A DNA stretch of 64,000 nt from Burkholderia ambifaria. GTDB taxonomy: Bacteria; Pseudomonadota; Gammaproteobacteria; Burkholderiales; Burkholderiaceae. The stretch lies in assembly GCF_001443045.1 (NCBI RefSeq), contig NZ_LKPJ01000010.1, positions 62,001 to 126,000 of the forward strand, given 5' to 3'. The notes below the pieces were generated by a model. It did not search any database. It worked only from the letters and a program-made list of their open reading frames with translations, and was not told where the DNA came from. Positions 45,172-54,287 of this stretch are shown here, one piece after another (position 1 is the first letter of the stretch; the number at the start of each line of letters is the position of its first letter). The translations under genes were made by a program, and so were the position numbers.

Positions 45172-45781
45172 AAACGCGCCTCGGTGGCCGGGCACCGTGC
45201 TGCCGCGCGCGTTCTTCAACCGCGTGGCCACCGACGTCGCCCCGCAACTGCTGAACAAGGTCCTCGCGGCCGCGGACGGCCGGGCCGGACGGATCGTCGA
45301 AGTGGAAGCCTATGCCGGCGCGATCGACCCGGCTGCGCATACCTATCGCGGCAAAACGCAGCGCAATGCGACGATGTTCGGGCCGCCGGGGCACCTGTAC
45401 GTCTATTTCACCTATGGCATGCACTGGTGCTGCAACTGCGTGTGCGGCCCGGATGGCACGGGAACGGGCGTGCTGATTCGTGCGCTCGAGCCGCTGCTAG
45501 GGCTCGAACAAATGCGTGCGGCGCGGCCGCCGCAGACGCTTGATCGCGACCTGTGCCGGGGGCCGGCGCGGCTGACCCAGGCGATGGGGATCGCCGGCGC
45601 GCAGGATGGTGTCGACCTGATCGGCGCGCACGAAGGGTTCGCGATCGTCGACGATGGTGTCGCGCCGCCCACCGATCTGGCGGGTGGGCCGCGCATCGGC
45701 ATTCGCGTCGGCAAGGATTTGCCGTGGCGGTGGAGCGTGCCGGGCAACCGGTATGTATCGGGGCCGGTGATGCGCCGTTGA
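45158..45781 (+). CDS. 3-methyladenine DNA glycosylase (MPG/AAG family)
   Basis: A 207-residue DNA-3-methyladenine glycosylase of the eukaryotic-type AAG family. It has RIVEVEAYAG with the catalytic Glu and TMFGPPGHLYVYFTYGMHW, the DNA-intercalating and nucleotide-pocket region. It removes alkylated purines. ATG 45158 has a GGAGG ribosome-binding site 9 bases upstream and overlaps the end of mug by 14 bases. The alternative ATG at 45168, inside the mug stop, is out of frame. Confidence 0.93.
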   Translation: MRHHENAPRWPGTVLPRAFFNRVATDVAPQLLNKVLAAADGRAGRIVEVEAYAGAIDPAAHTYRGKTQRNATMFGPPGHLYVYFTYGMHWCCNCVCGPDGTGTGVLIRALEPLLGLEQMRAARPPQTLDRDLCRGPARLTQAMGIAGAQDGVDLIGAHEGFAIVDDGVAPPTDLAGGPRIGIRVGKDLPWRWSVPGNRYVSGPVMRR

Positions 45782-45883
45782 TACACATCGCGCCCAATTG
45801 CGCACAATTCGACCTGCGTCACGCGACAGCCATTATTGACCGGCTAAGCTTCTTGTTTCGACGTTTTCGAGTGAGGAGACACA

Positions 45884-46648
45884 ATGCGGCGGGTCGTATT
45901 CAACCAGAAGGGCGGCGTGGGCAAGTCGACGATCGTCTGCAACCTGGCGGCAATCAGCGCGAGCGAAGGGCTGCGCACGCTCGTCATCGACCTCGACGCG
46001 CAGGCGAATTCCACGCGCTACCTGCTCGGGGAACGCGCGACCGACGCGCATCCGGGCGCCGCCGAATTCTTCGAGACCGCGCTGACGTTCAACTTCCGGC
46101 CGGTCGACGTCGAGTCGTTCATCCATCCGACGCCGTTCGACGGGCTCGACGTGATGCCCGCGCATCCGGACCTCGACGCGCTGCACGGCAAGCTCGAGTC
46201 GCGCTACAAGATCTACAAGCTGCGCGATGCGCTGAACGAGCTCGATGCCTACGACGCCGTCTACATCGACACGCCGCCCGCGCTGAACTTCTACACGCGC
46301 TCGGCGCTGATCGCGGTCGAGCGCTGCCTGATTCCGTTCGACTGCGACGACTTCTCGCGTCGCGCACTGTACACGCTGCTCGAGAACGTGAAGGAAATCC
46401 AGCAGGACCACAACGCGGCGCTCGAGGTCGAAGGGATCGTCATCAACCAGTTCCAGCCGCGCGCGAGCCTCCCGCAGCGGCTGGTCGACGAACTCGTCGA
46501 CGAAGGGCTGCCGGTGCTGGCGTCGCGGCTGTCGGCGTCGGTGAAGATCCGCGAGTCGCATCAGCAGTCGAAGCCGGTGATCCATCTCGAGCCGGCGCAC
46601 AAGCTCGCACAGGAGTTTCGCGCGCTGCATCGCGAGCTGGTCGGGTGA
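45884..46648 (+). CDS. Orphan ParA-family ATPase
   Basis: A 254-residue P-loop ATPase of the MinD/ParA superfamily. It opens with a deviant Walker A KGGVGKST (residues 9-16) and has LVIDLDAQANSTRYLLG and YIDTPPALNFYTRSALI. No parB, parS-like repeat or helix-turn-helix domain is seen, so it is unlikely to partition this chromosome alone. Orphan ParA proteins position other cargos, including polyhydroxybutyrate granules or chemosensory clusters. The neighbouring phasin gene is suggestive but no functional link is proved. It lies 103 bases after the glycosylase gene. Confidence 0.85.
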   Translation: MRRVVFNQKGGVGKSTIVCNLAAISASEGLRTLVIDLDAQANSTRYLLGERATDAHPGAAEFFETALTFNFRPVDVESFIHPTPFDGLDVMPAHPDLDALHGKLESRYKIYKLRDALNELDAYDAVYIDTPPALNFYTRSALIAVERCLIPFDCDDFSRRALYTLLENVKEIQQDHNAALEVEGIVINQFQPRASLPQRLVDELVDEGLPVLASRLSASVKIRESHQQSKPVIHLEPAHKLAQEFRALHRELVG

Positions 46649-47102
46649 GAGTGTTGGCGTCGTATCCGGAAATTTATACGATCATTGAATCGTTCATTAA
46701 TAAACCCGGTAACGATTTCAAAATAAATCTGGAAAAACGATTACATCGGCGGCCGCTCCGTTTTTCAATGCGTACCTCTTTTCTAATGACGGGAATAATG
46801 ACGAGGTAAATGTTGCGGGGGGGTGCGGCGGGTCATGCTGTAAAAAGGTAAAAGCCATGTCTGGACAGGGCGTTACGGCAAGACCCCCAGTGCGTGTGGC
46901 CTTCGTGGAGTAGCGGTCAATCCGATCAATAAGGGTTTTCCCCTAGAATTAATGCCATTTAATTGACAATTAATCCATTTAGAATGGCTATCCTCAACTT
47001 CTCGCATTCAATAGGGTCTGCGGGATGTCAATAAGGAAGCAGGCCGTCGAACTGACTTCCATTTTTTTTGTCGTCTCTCGCATTGCTAACAGGAGCGTGC
47101 CG
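46649..47102. other. AT-rich intergenic region upstream of the phasin gene
   Basis: About 450 bases with markedly more A and T than the rest of the window, especially 46670-46760 and 46920-47060. It contains the palindrome at 46959-46973 and a second inverted repeat CCATT-TAG-AATGG at 46975-46987. TTGACA at 46963-46968 resembles a -35 element but no matching -10 at standard spacing is clear. No protein-coding frame is credible. It likely carries the phasin promoter. Confidence 0.6.
46959..46973. promoter_or_regulatory. Palindromic operator candidate upstream of phaP
   Basis: TTAATTGACAATTAA is a perfect inverted repeat with 7-base arms around a central A. It lies 130 bases upstream of the phasin start in an AT-rich stretch and contains TTGACA. 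It has the form of a site for a dimeric regulator; the regulator is unknown (the PHA-responsive repressor PhaR is one possibility). Confidence 0.45.
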
Positions 47103-47684
47103 ATGTCCGTATTTGCCCCCGAAAAACTCACCGCCGATTATCAGTCCGGAATCGCTGCCTGGTTTGCGATTGCCCGTCCGGCGATCAGCGGTTTCGAGGC
47201 CGTCGTCGAACTCAACCTGCAAGCGGCCAAGACGGCGCTCGAGGAGTACGAGGACAAGCTGAAGAACGCGTTCAACGTGAGCAACCCGGCCGCGGGTTTC
47301 GCGCAGCAGGTCACTGCGCCGCAGGAAGCCGCCGGCAAGGCCGTCGCGTACGGTCGCCATCTGTTCGACATCGCGGTGTCGACGCAGACCGAATGGGCGA
47401 AGGTCGCGCAGGCTCAGTACGAGCAGACCGACAAGCGCGTGAAGGACGTGTTCGGCGAGCTGACGAAGCATGCGCCGGCCGGTTCGGCTCCCGTGGTCGC
47501 TGCGTTTAACTCGGCGCTGTCCGCGGCGAGCGCCGCGGCCGACTCCGTGCGCGCTGCGGCAGGGCAGGCGATCGAGGCTGCGCAAAGCGGTTTCGAGGCG
47601 GTCAGCGAAACGACGGCGCGCGGTGCCAAGCAGACGGCAGCCGCCGCACGCAAGGAAACCGCTTCGCGCGAATCGGCTGCATGA
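47103..47684 (+). CDS. phaP: Phasin family protein
   Basis: A 193-residue phasin, the amphipathic protein coating polyhydroxybutyrate granules. The phasin-2 domain is seen as a long helical, heptad-like region (residues ~10-130: [42 protein letters not shown]) followed by an Ala-rich coiled tail. ATG 47103 has AGGAG upstream, and the longer in-frame option from 47025 is weaker. It is followed by thiolase and acetoacetyl-CoA reductase genes, completing a PHB theme; no PHB synthase gene is in the window. Confidence 0.9.
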   Translation: MSVFAPEKLTADYQSGIAAWFAIARPAISGFEAVVELNLQAAKTALEEYEDKLKNAFNVSNPAAGFAQQVTAPQEAAGKAVAYGRHLFDIAVSTQTEWAKVAQAQYEQTDKRVKDVFGELTKHAPAGSAPVVAAFNSALSAASAAADSVRAAAGQAIEAAQSGFEAVSETTARGAKQTAAAARKETASRESAA

Positions 47685-47687
47685 CCG

Positions 47688-47711
47688 CGTGTCGCGCGCA
47701 GGCGCGACACG
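47688..47711 (+). terminator. Hairpin after phaP (possible terminator)
   Basis: CGTGTCGCG / CGCGACACG 9-bp stem directly after the phasin stop codon; no T tract, so Rho-independent termination is doubtful. Confidence 0.4.
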
Positions 47712-47958
47712 ATTGAACGGCGCCGGCGGGCGCCGGCCGCCGCGTGTGCCGCGTGGCGATCGGCGAACGTCCGGCTCGCCGCAGCGTGCCGGGTACGGCC
47801 GGAACATGCGGATGTGCGGCGCGCAGGAGCGCGAGCGTACAGCCGCATCCCGGGCCGCGCGGCGCTCATGCGCCGCCGTCGGCTGCGCCAAGTCGCACCG
47901 GCACCGGCACCGGCACGCGATACGGATCGACCCACTGATTTCAATGCAGGAACTGAAC

Positions 47959-49010
<1,052 letters not shown>

Positions 49011-49030
49011 GCAGGGCCTGACGATATTGC

Positions 49031-49080
49031 GCGTGTGCGGCGCGGGCCCGCGTCGCACACGCGCGAAGCAACCTTCGCGC
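49031..49080. other. Two consecutive GC-rich hairpins between phaA and phaB
   Basis: GCGTGTGCG / CGCACACGC (49031-49062, with a further inner palindrome) is followed at once by GCGCGAAG / CTTCGCGC (49061-49080). They may terminate or stabilise the phaA transcript; there is no T tract. Confidence 0.4.
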
Positions 49081-49226
49081 GCAACAAGCAACCAACAACA
49101 AGCGTGATGTTCCGGTGCGCTGGCGTCCGCCTCGAGGGCGTCAGTGCACCGCAGCGGTGGGGCGGCAGCATGTGCGATGCCGTCGCCCCGCATTATTGAC
49201 TACTTTCTTTGTCGGTAACTCATAGG

Positions 49227-49970
49227 ATGACTAAGCGAATTGCAGTTGTGACAGGTGGGATGGGCGGCCTCGGTGAAGCGATCAGCATCCGGTTGAACGA
49301 TGCGGGCTACCGGGTCGTCGTCACGTATTCGCCGAGCAACACCGGCGCGGATCGCTGGCTGACCGAGATGCACGCGGCCGGCCGCGAATTCCACGCATAT
49401 CCGGTGGACGTGGCCGATCACGATTCGTGCCAGCAGTGCATCGAGAAGATCGTCCGGGAAGTCGGTCCGGTCGACATCCTGGTGAACAACGCCGGCATCA
49501 CGCGCGACATGACGCTGCGCAAGCTCGACAAGGTCAACTGGGATGCGGTGATCCGCACCAACCTTGATTCCGTATTCAACATGTCGAAGCCGGTCTGCGA
49601 CGGCATGGTCGAGCGTGGCTGGGGACGCATCGTCAACATCGCATCGGTCAACGGCTCGAAGGGTTCGGTCGGCCAGACCAACTACGCGGCCGCGAAGGCC
49701 GGCATGCACGGCTTCACGAAATCGCTCGCGCTCGAGATCGCACGCAAGGGCGTGACGGTGAACACGGTGTCGCCGGGCTATCTCGCGACGAAGATGGTGA
49801 CGGCAATCCCGCAGGACATCCTCGATACGAAGATCCTTCCGCAGATTCCGGCGGGACGGCTCGGTCAACCCGAGGAAGTCGCGGCGCTGGTCGCGTATCT
49901 GTGCTCGGAGGAGGCCGGCTTCGTGACGGGCTCCAACATCGCGATCAACGGCGGCCAGCACATGCACTGA
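49227..49970 (+). CDS. phaB: Acetoacetyl-CoA reductase
   Basis: A 247-residue short-chain dehydrogenase that reduces acetoacetyl-CoA to 3-hydroxybutyryl-CoA with NADPH. It has the N-terminal VTGGMGGLGEAI cofactor motif, NNAGITRD, and the catalytic NYAAAKAG (Tyr-x3-Lys) motif. The PhaB-like segment TRDMTLRKLDKVNWDAVI distinguishes it from FabG. ATG 49227 gives MTKRIAVVTGG, the standard N terminus. Following the broken phaA, it may be expressed alone. Confidence 0.93.
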   Translation: MTKRIAVVTGGMGGLGEAISIRLNDAGYRVVVTYSPSNTGADRWLTEMHAAGREFHAYPVDVADHDSCQQCIEKIVREVGPVDILVNNAGITRDMTLRKLDKVNWDAVIRTNLDSVFNMSKPVCDGMVERGWGRIVNIASVNGSKGSVGQTNYAAAKAGMHGFTKSLALEIARKGVTVNTVSPGYLATKMVTAIPQDILDTKILPQIPAGRLGQPEEVAALVAYLCSEEAGFVTGSNIAINGGQHMH

Positions 49971-50165
49971 CGCGCGGCGGCCCGGGCGGCGTTCGCGCGC
50001 GTCCGGGCCGTGCTCCCCGCTGTATCCAGCGCCGGAGCGGCGCGCGGGCGCGGTGACGGGTTACGGACGCAGGTTCGCCGCACAGGCGGCGGGCCGTGTG
50101 CGCCCGCGGTCCGGCCACCGTGTCGCGGCAGGCGCGCCGCACCGGCCTCGCATTCCGGAGGAGGC

Positions 50166-50366
50166 ATGGGTGAAACCTGGATGGGACTCGTGATCGGCGG
50201 CTCGGCGCTGGCTGTCGCGCTGACGATGGCGATCGTGCTTCACTGGCTCGAGCGGCGCCGCGCACGGCTGCTGCGAAACTTCGATCATCGCGATTGCTGG
50301 CTGGTCGCGTACGGCAGGTGTTTCACGCGGGGGCCGGCGCGTCGCTCGCGCAGCCGCGCGCGCTGA
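50166..50366 (+). CDS. Small hypothetical membrane protein
   Basis: A 66-residue open frame with an excellent ribosome-binding site (GGAGGAGGC before ATG). It encodes one hydrophobic helix (LVIGGSALAVALTMAIVLHWL, ~6-26) and a basic tail rich in Arg. I do not recognise the family. It faces the end of the minus-strand pigment operon. It may be a real small protein; nothing in the context indicates a role. Confidence 0.5.
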   Translation: MGETWMGLVIGGSALAVALTMAIVLHWLERRRARLLRNFDHRDCWLVAYGRCFTRGPARRSRSRAR

Positions 50367-50447
50367 CGGTGGCGGTGCGGCATCGGCGCGCTCACGCGTC
50401 GTGCCGCATCCCCGGCATTCCGTCTGCGGTGCGCGGGCCGCTCACGC

Positions 50448-50741
50448 TCAATCGCCGCTCTTCTCCGAGCCGCCGCCCGAATCGTTCTTGTGGAAGATCC
50501 GCTTCGTCGTGCGCTTGGTGGCATCCCAGCCCTCGCGCGACGCATGCGCGATGCCGTGGCCGACCGTCTTCGCGGCGCTCGCGGTCGCATGACCGAAGCT
50601 GCGCGCGGCCTCGCCGGTCTTGTGCGCGGCTTCCTTCGAATCGCGCTTGATGTCCTGCTTCACTTCCGACATGTCCGCGTGCGCGATCGGGCTGATCAGC
50701 GCGAGAACGAACGCGGTGCAAATGAACTGACGTGCTTTCAC
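50448..50741 (-). CDS. Small exported Lys/Ala/His-rich protein at the 3' end of the pigment operon
   Basis: A 97-residue product with a signal peptide (MKARQFICTAFVLALISPIAHA) cleaved after residue 22. The rest is a hydrophilic, repeat-like helix, with units such as KEAAHKTGEAARSFGH, SAAKTVGHGIAHASRE and DATKRTTKRIFHKN, and a Gly/Ser tail. It resembles small periplasmic proteins often found next to aryl-polyene clusters but I cannot name a family. The GTG start at 50741 has AAGGA upstream and the gene lies 23 bases after the dehydratase stop on the same strand. Confidence 0.7.
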   Translation of the reverse strand: MKARQFICTAFVLALISPIAHADMSEVKQDIKRDSKEAAHKTGEAARSFGHATASAAKTVGHGIAHASREGWDATKRTTKRIFHKNDSGGGSEKSGD

Positions 50742-50764
50742 GACGTGGTTTCCTTGGGGCTCAT

Positions 50765-51298
50765 TCATCGGGAATCCGCGCGGCCCGCAGGCGGCGGAAC
50801 GAGTGCGCCGGCCGCCGATGCATCGAGCATCACCGCGGCGCGGCCGCTGAGCAGCACGCGCTCGCCGCAGCGCAGCGCGAAGCCGTACAGCACGGAGCGA
50901 TCGTCGCCGCTGATACGCTCGGCGTCGACGATCAGCGGTAGCGAGAACGTGTCGAGCCGATCGACGAACGCCTCCACGTTGCGTACGCTCGCGAGATAGC
51001 CGGCGCGCGGCCGCACCTGTTCCGTCTGCGCCTGTTGCGCACCGAGCAGCGCGCCGTGCACGGCCATCGCCTGCGCCGCATATTCGATCCCGCAGACCGA
51101 CGCGAGCCGGCCGCGCGAACGCAGCGGATTGTGCGGATCGCGGTGGCTCGTCGCGCTGCAGCGGATGTGCGCGGCATCCCATGCTTCGACTCGATCGAGC
51201 ACGCACATCGTGCCGTCGTGCGGAATGTGCGCAGCGATCCATGCGCGATCGAGCGTCGCTGTCGGCGGCGGCATCGGCGTCGAGACGGGCGCGCTCAT
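50765..51298 (-). CDS. Hotdog-fold 3-hydroxyacyl-ACP dehydratase (ApeP-like)
   Basis: A 177-residue hotdog protein of the aryl-polyene dehydratase type. It has IPHDGTMCVLDRVEAW near the N terminus and GRLASVCGIEYAAQAMAVHG, which carries the family's central helix. It would remove water from the 3-hydroxyacyl-ACP intermediate at each cycle of polyene assembly. Its ATG overlaps the stop codon of the chain-length factor (ATGA at 51295-51298). The upstream N terminus is Pro/Thr-rich and probably disordered. Confidence 0.8.
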   Translation of the reverse strand: MSAPVSTPMPPPTATLDRAWIAAHIPHDGTMCVLDRVEAWDAAHIRCSATSHRDPHNPLRSRGRLASVCGIEYAAQAMAVHGALLGAQQAQTEQVRPRAGYLASVRNVEAFVDRLDTFSLPLIVDAERISGDDRSVLYGFALRCGERVLLSGRAAVMLDASAAGALVPPPAGRADSR

Positions 51299-52113
51299 CG
51301 CGTGTGCTCCGCGGCGGCATCCGGCAGCGCGATATCGACCTGCACGCGCGCATCGTCCAGATAGTCGAGCACGACGCGCGTCGCACGCCGCGCGGCGAGC
51401 GCGTCGAGCAGCGGCAGCGCGCGCGCGGCCGGATTACCGGTGCGCAGCGCGTCGAGTTCGCGGTTCGCGAGCGTCGTCGCCGGCGCGTCGGTGAGCTGCA
51501 CGTCGATGCGCGCGAGCGTGCGTTCGCTGGCGTCGGGAACGAGCACGAGCGCGACGCCGAATGCGTCGACGATCGGCCGCACCGCGCGCAGCGGCTCCGG
51601 ATAGTCGGTGTCGTAGGCGATCAGCAGGCTCGGCACGCGATCGACCGCCACCTGGCACAGGCTCTCGAGCAGGCCCGCGGCAAAGCTGCCGTCGTGCGCG
51701 CATAGCACGTTCGACGTCGCCATCGCGCGGGTCGCGATGCTCCAGTAGCCGGCCGGCGCGTTGTGCACGGAGTTGTGAAAGCGCGTGGGCGACAGGTGGC
51801 GATCCTCGCCGGCGAGGGTTTCGCAGATCGCGTGGCAGTTCTGGCCGTCGCCGCCGGACGCGCTGAACACGGTCGCGAGCGTGGCGGCATCGCGCCCGCT
51901 CGCGGCCGCCGCTTCGAGCCCGACCGCGAGCGCGACGCGCACGACGGGGCCCGTGCGGCGGCGCTCGGCCGGCGGCAGGCCGGCTGGCGGCGGCAGCACG
52001 GTGCGCGCGCTCGCATAGGCCGCGCGGCCCGTGAGCACGTCGGCCGCATGCGGCCAGTCGTTCAGTCCCGGCCCGACGAGGCCGACGCTTTCGATGAAGG
52101 CGGTGAGTGTCAT
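51295..52113 (-). CDS. Beta-ketoacyl synthase chain-length-factor-like protein
   Basis: A 272-residue protein of the ketoacyl-synthase-like family found beside aryl-polyene ketosynthases. It has the family blocks FSASGGDGQNCHAICETL and SPTRFHNSVHNAPAGYWSIAT, but not the active-site Cys-His-His set, so it probably pairs with the true ketosynthase to set chain length. It overlaps both neighbours with ATGA junctions (52110-52113 and 51295-51298). Function is inferred from family and operon. Confidence 0.82.
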   Translation of the reverse strand: MTLTAFIESVGLVGPGLNDWPHAADVLTGRAAYASARTVLPPPAGLPPAERRRTGPVVRVALAVGLEAAAASGRDAATLATVFSASGGDGQNCHAICETLAGEDRHLSPTRFHNSVHNAPAGYWSIATRAMATSNVLCAHDGSFAAGLLESLCQVAVDRVPSLLIAYDTDYPEPLRAVRPIVDAFGVALVLVPDASERTLARIDVQLTDAPATTLANRELDALRTGNPAARALPLLDALAARRATRVVLDYLDDARVQVDIALPDAAAEHTR

Positions 52114-53330
52114 GTCGGCTCCCGGCGGGCGTGCTCGGCGCGGCCGAGGATCAGGCTGCAATTCGTGCCGCCGAAGCCGAACGAATTGGACAGGACCGCT
52201 CGCACGCGCGCGTCGCGGCTCGCGAGCACGTAGTCGGCGGCAAGCGCGGGGTCGGGCTGCGTGGTGTTGACGCCGGCCGGCACGAACTGCTCGCGCAGCG
52301 CGAGCGCGGCGACGACCGCTTCGAGCGCACCGGCGGCGCCGAGCGTGTGGCCGGACGCGCCCTTCGTCGAACTGCACGGCGTGCGCGCGAGCAGCGCGCC
52401 CACGGCGCGGCTTTCGGCGGCATCGTTGCTGGGCGTCGCGGTGCCGTGCAGGTTCACGTAGTCGATGTCGCTTGCATCGAGGCCGGCCGAAGCCAGCGCC
52501 TGTTCGATCGCGATGCGCGCGCCGAGCCCTTCCGGATGCGGCGACGACATGTGGTGCGCATCGCTCGACTCGCCGATGCCGAGCAGCAGGATCGCGTCGT
52601 CGTCGAGCACGGCGGGCGCATCCGGCACGCGTTCGAGCAGCGCGAACGCCGCGGCTTCGCCGATCGAGATGCCGTCGCGCGCGACGTCGAACGGACGGCA
52701 CGGCCGGCGCGACAGCAGTTCGAGCGAATTGAAGCCGTACAGCGTCGTCAGGCACAGCGAATCGACGCCGCCGACCACGGCCGCATCGATCAGCCCCGCT
52801 TCGATCATCCGGCGCGCGGAGCCGAATACCTTCGCGCCGGACGAGCACGCGGACGAGATCGCCATCGCGGGCCCGCGCAGCGCGAAATACGCGCGCACGA
52901 ACGCGGCCGGCGAATACGGATTGTGCGTGTGCGCATAGCGAAACCCGGCAGGCAGCGCGCCGCTCGCCGGATCGCGCTGCTCGTATGCGCGTTCGGTCTC
53001 GAGGATGCCGGACGTGCTCGTGCCGACGAACACGCCGATGCGCGCAGCGCCGTAGCGCGACACGGCCGTCGCGACGCGCGCGTCGAAACCGTCCTGGACG
53101 AGGGCGAGTTGCGCGAGGCGGTTGTTGCGGCAGTCGAAGTCGGCGAGATCCGCGCGCACGGACTGTGCATCGACCCCGTCCACCGAGCCGATCCAGGTGT
53201 CGAGCTCGGCGCGCTCGAAGTCGCACGGCGTGAGCCCGCCACGCGCGTGGCGCAGCGCGCCGAGGGTCGCGTCGAGGCCGCGGCCGATGCAGCTGGTGGC
53301 GGTGAAGTGCGAGAGCAGGAGAGGTTTCAC
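52110..53330 (-). CDS. Beta-ketoacyl-ACP synthase of the aryl-polyene type
   Basis: A 406-residue thiolase-fold condensing enzyme with the full catalytic triad: Cys162 in ISSACSSG, His295 in LHGTATPSND, His328 in GASGHTLGAAG. It would extend the acyl chain with malonyl-ACP. It is closest to FabF-like synthases of aryl-polyene clusters rather than fatty-acid FabF, judged by operon context. The start is GTG 53330, with no strong ribosome-binding site visible, 63 bases after the deacetylase. The stop overlaps the chain-length factor. Confidence 0.87.
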   Translation of the reverse strand: MKPLLLSHFTATSCIGRGLDATLGALRHARGGLTPCDFERAELDTWIGSVDGVDAQSVRADLADFDCRNNRLAQLALVQDGFDARVATAVSRYGAARIGVFVGTSTSGILETERAYEQRDPASGALPAGFRYAHTHNPYSPAAFVRAYFALRGPAMAISSACSSGAKVFGSARRMIEAGLIDAAVVGGVDSLCLTTLYGFNSLELLSRRPCRPFDVARDGISIGEAAAFALLERVPDAPAVLDDDAILLLGIGESSDAHHMSSPHPEGLGARIAIEQALASAGLDASDIDYVNLHGTATPSNDAAESRAVGALLARTPCSSTKGASGHTLGAAGALEAVVAALALREQFVPAGVNTTQPDPALAADYVLASRDARVRAVLSNSFGFGGTNCSLILGRAEHARREPT

Positions 53331-53393
53331 GAGGGTCGCATCCGGTGGCCGGAACGGGCGCCGCAGCGGGGCTGGCGGGCGCGTCGGGCATGG

Positions 53394-54287
53394 TCAGATT
53401 TTATCAAACGGGGTGACCGGCATGCCCGACCGGCCGGGCGGTGCGGGTGGCTCCGGCGCGAGCGCGGCGCGCAGTGTGGTCCACTGCAACTGCGCATCGG
53501 CGGCCGCGCGCAGCAGCGCCGGGAGCACGTCGAGCACGACCGGTTCGCCGCGCGCATCGCGCGCCGCGTGGCCGTCGTGCACCAGCAGGATGTCGCGCGG
53601 CGCCAGGCCGTTCAGCAGGCGGCGCGTGACCGTGTCCGCATCGTGTGCGCGCGTGTCGAAGCCGCGGCGCGTCCAGCTCGCGAGTTGCAGGCCGAGCTCG
53701 CAGAGCACCGGCTCGAGAAACGGATTGCGCAGGCCGGCCGGCGCGCGGAAGAAGCGCGGGCGCGTGCCGGCGATCTCGGTCAGCGTCTGCTGCGCGGCCG
53801 TGATTTCGCGCCGCAGCGCGGCGGGGCCCGACAGCGAGAACGTATGCCGGTGCCGCTGACTGTGATTCTCGACCGCGTGACCGCGCGCGACGATCGCTTC
53901 GATCCACTGAGGGTGGCGGCGCGCGAGATCGCCGATGCAGAAGAACGTGGCGCGCGCATCGTAACGATCGAGCAGGTCGAGCACGCGCGGCGTGACGTCG
54001 GGGTCCGGGCCATCGTCGATCGTCAGCGCGATCCGGCGGCCGGCACCTGTCGGCAGGCGCGTCCAGTTCGGTCCGAGCAGCGCGCTGCGCGGCCACAGGC
54101 CGGCGGCCGTCAGCGCGAGATGTGACGCGACCACGCCGCCGGCGGCCCACGGCCAGGCGGCCGGCCGCGCGACGACGGCCGCGAGCGCGAGCGCGTGCAG
54201 CGCGGCCGTGCCCGCGATCAGCGGCGTTGGCTTCCAGCGGCGCGGATCGCCGGGCTGCCGTGGCGGGGCGGACGATGGCGCGTTCAT
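53394..54287 (-). CDS. NodB-domain polysaccharide deacetylase family protein
   Basis: A 297-residue protein: an N-terminal hydrophobic region with about two helices (residues ~23-67), then a carbohydrate esterase-4 (NodB) domain. The domain shows LTIDDGPDPDVTP (metal-binding Asp), ENHSQRHRHTF (His pair) and RFFRAPAGLRN. It likely deacetylates a glycan or lipid-linked sugar at the outer face of the inner membrane. It overlaps the MMPL exporter's stop by ATGA, so it belongs to the operon; its substrate in the pigment pathway is unknown. Confidence 0.85.
   Translation of the reverse strand: MNAPSSAPPRQPGDPRRWKPTPLIAGTAALHALALAAVVARPAAWPWAAGGVVASHLALTAAGLWPRSALLGPNWTRLPTGAGRRIALTIDDGPDPDVTPRVLDLLDRYDARATFFCIGDLARRHPQWIEAIVARGHAVENHSQRHRHTFSLSGPAALRREITAAQQTLTEIAGTRPRFFRAPAGLRNPFLEPVLCELGLQLASWTRRGFDTRAHDADTVTRRLLNGLAPRDILLVHDGHAARDARGEPVVLDVLPALLRAAADAQLQWTTLRAALAPEPPAPPGRSGMPVTPFDKI

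Noticed and set aside
46649..47102. Mobile-element remnant in the AT-rich region
   Set aside because: No transposase fragment, terminal inverted repeat or target duplication could be seen; the base bias alone is not enough.
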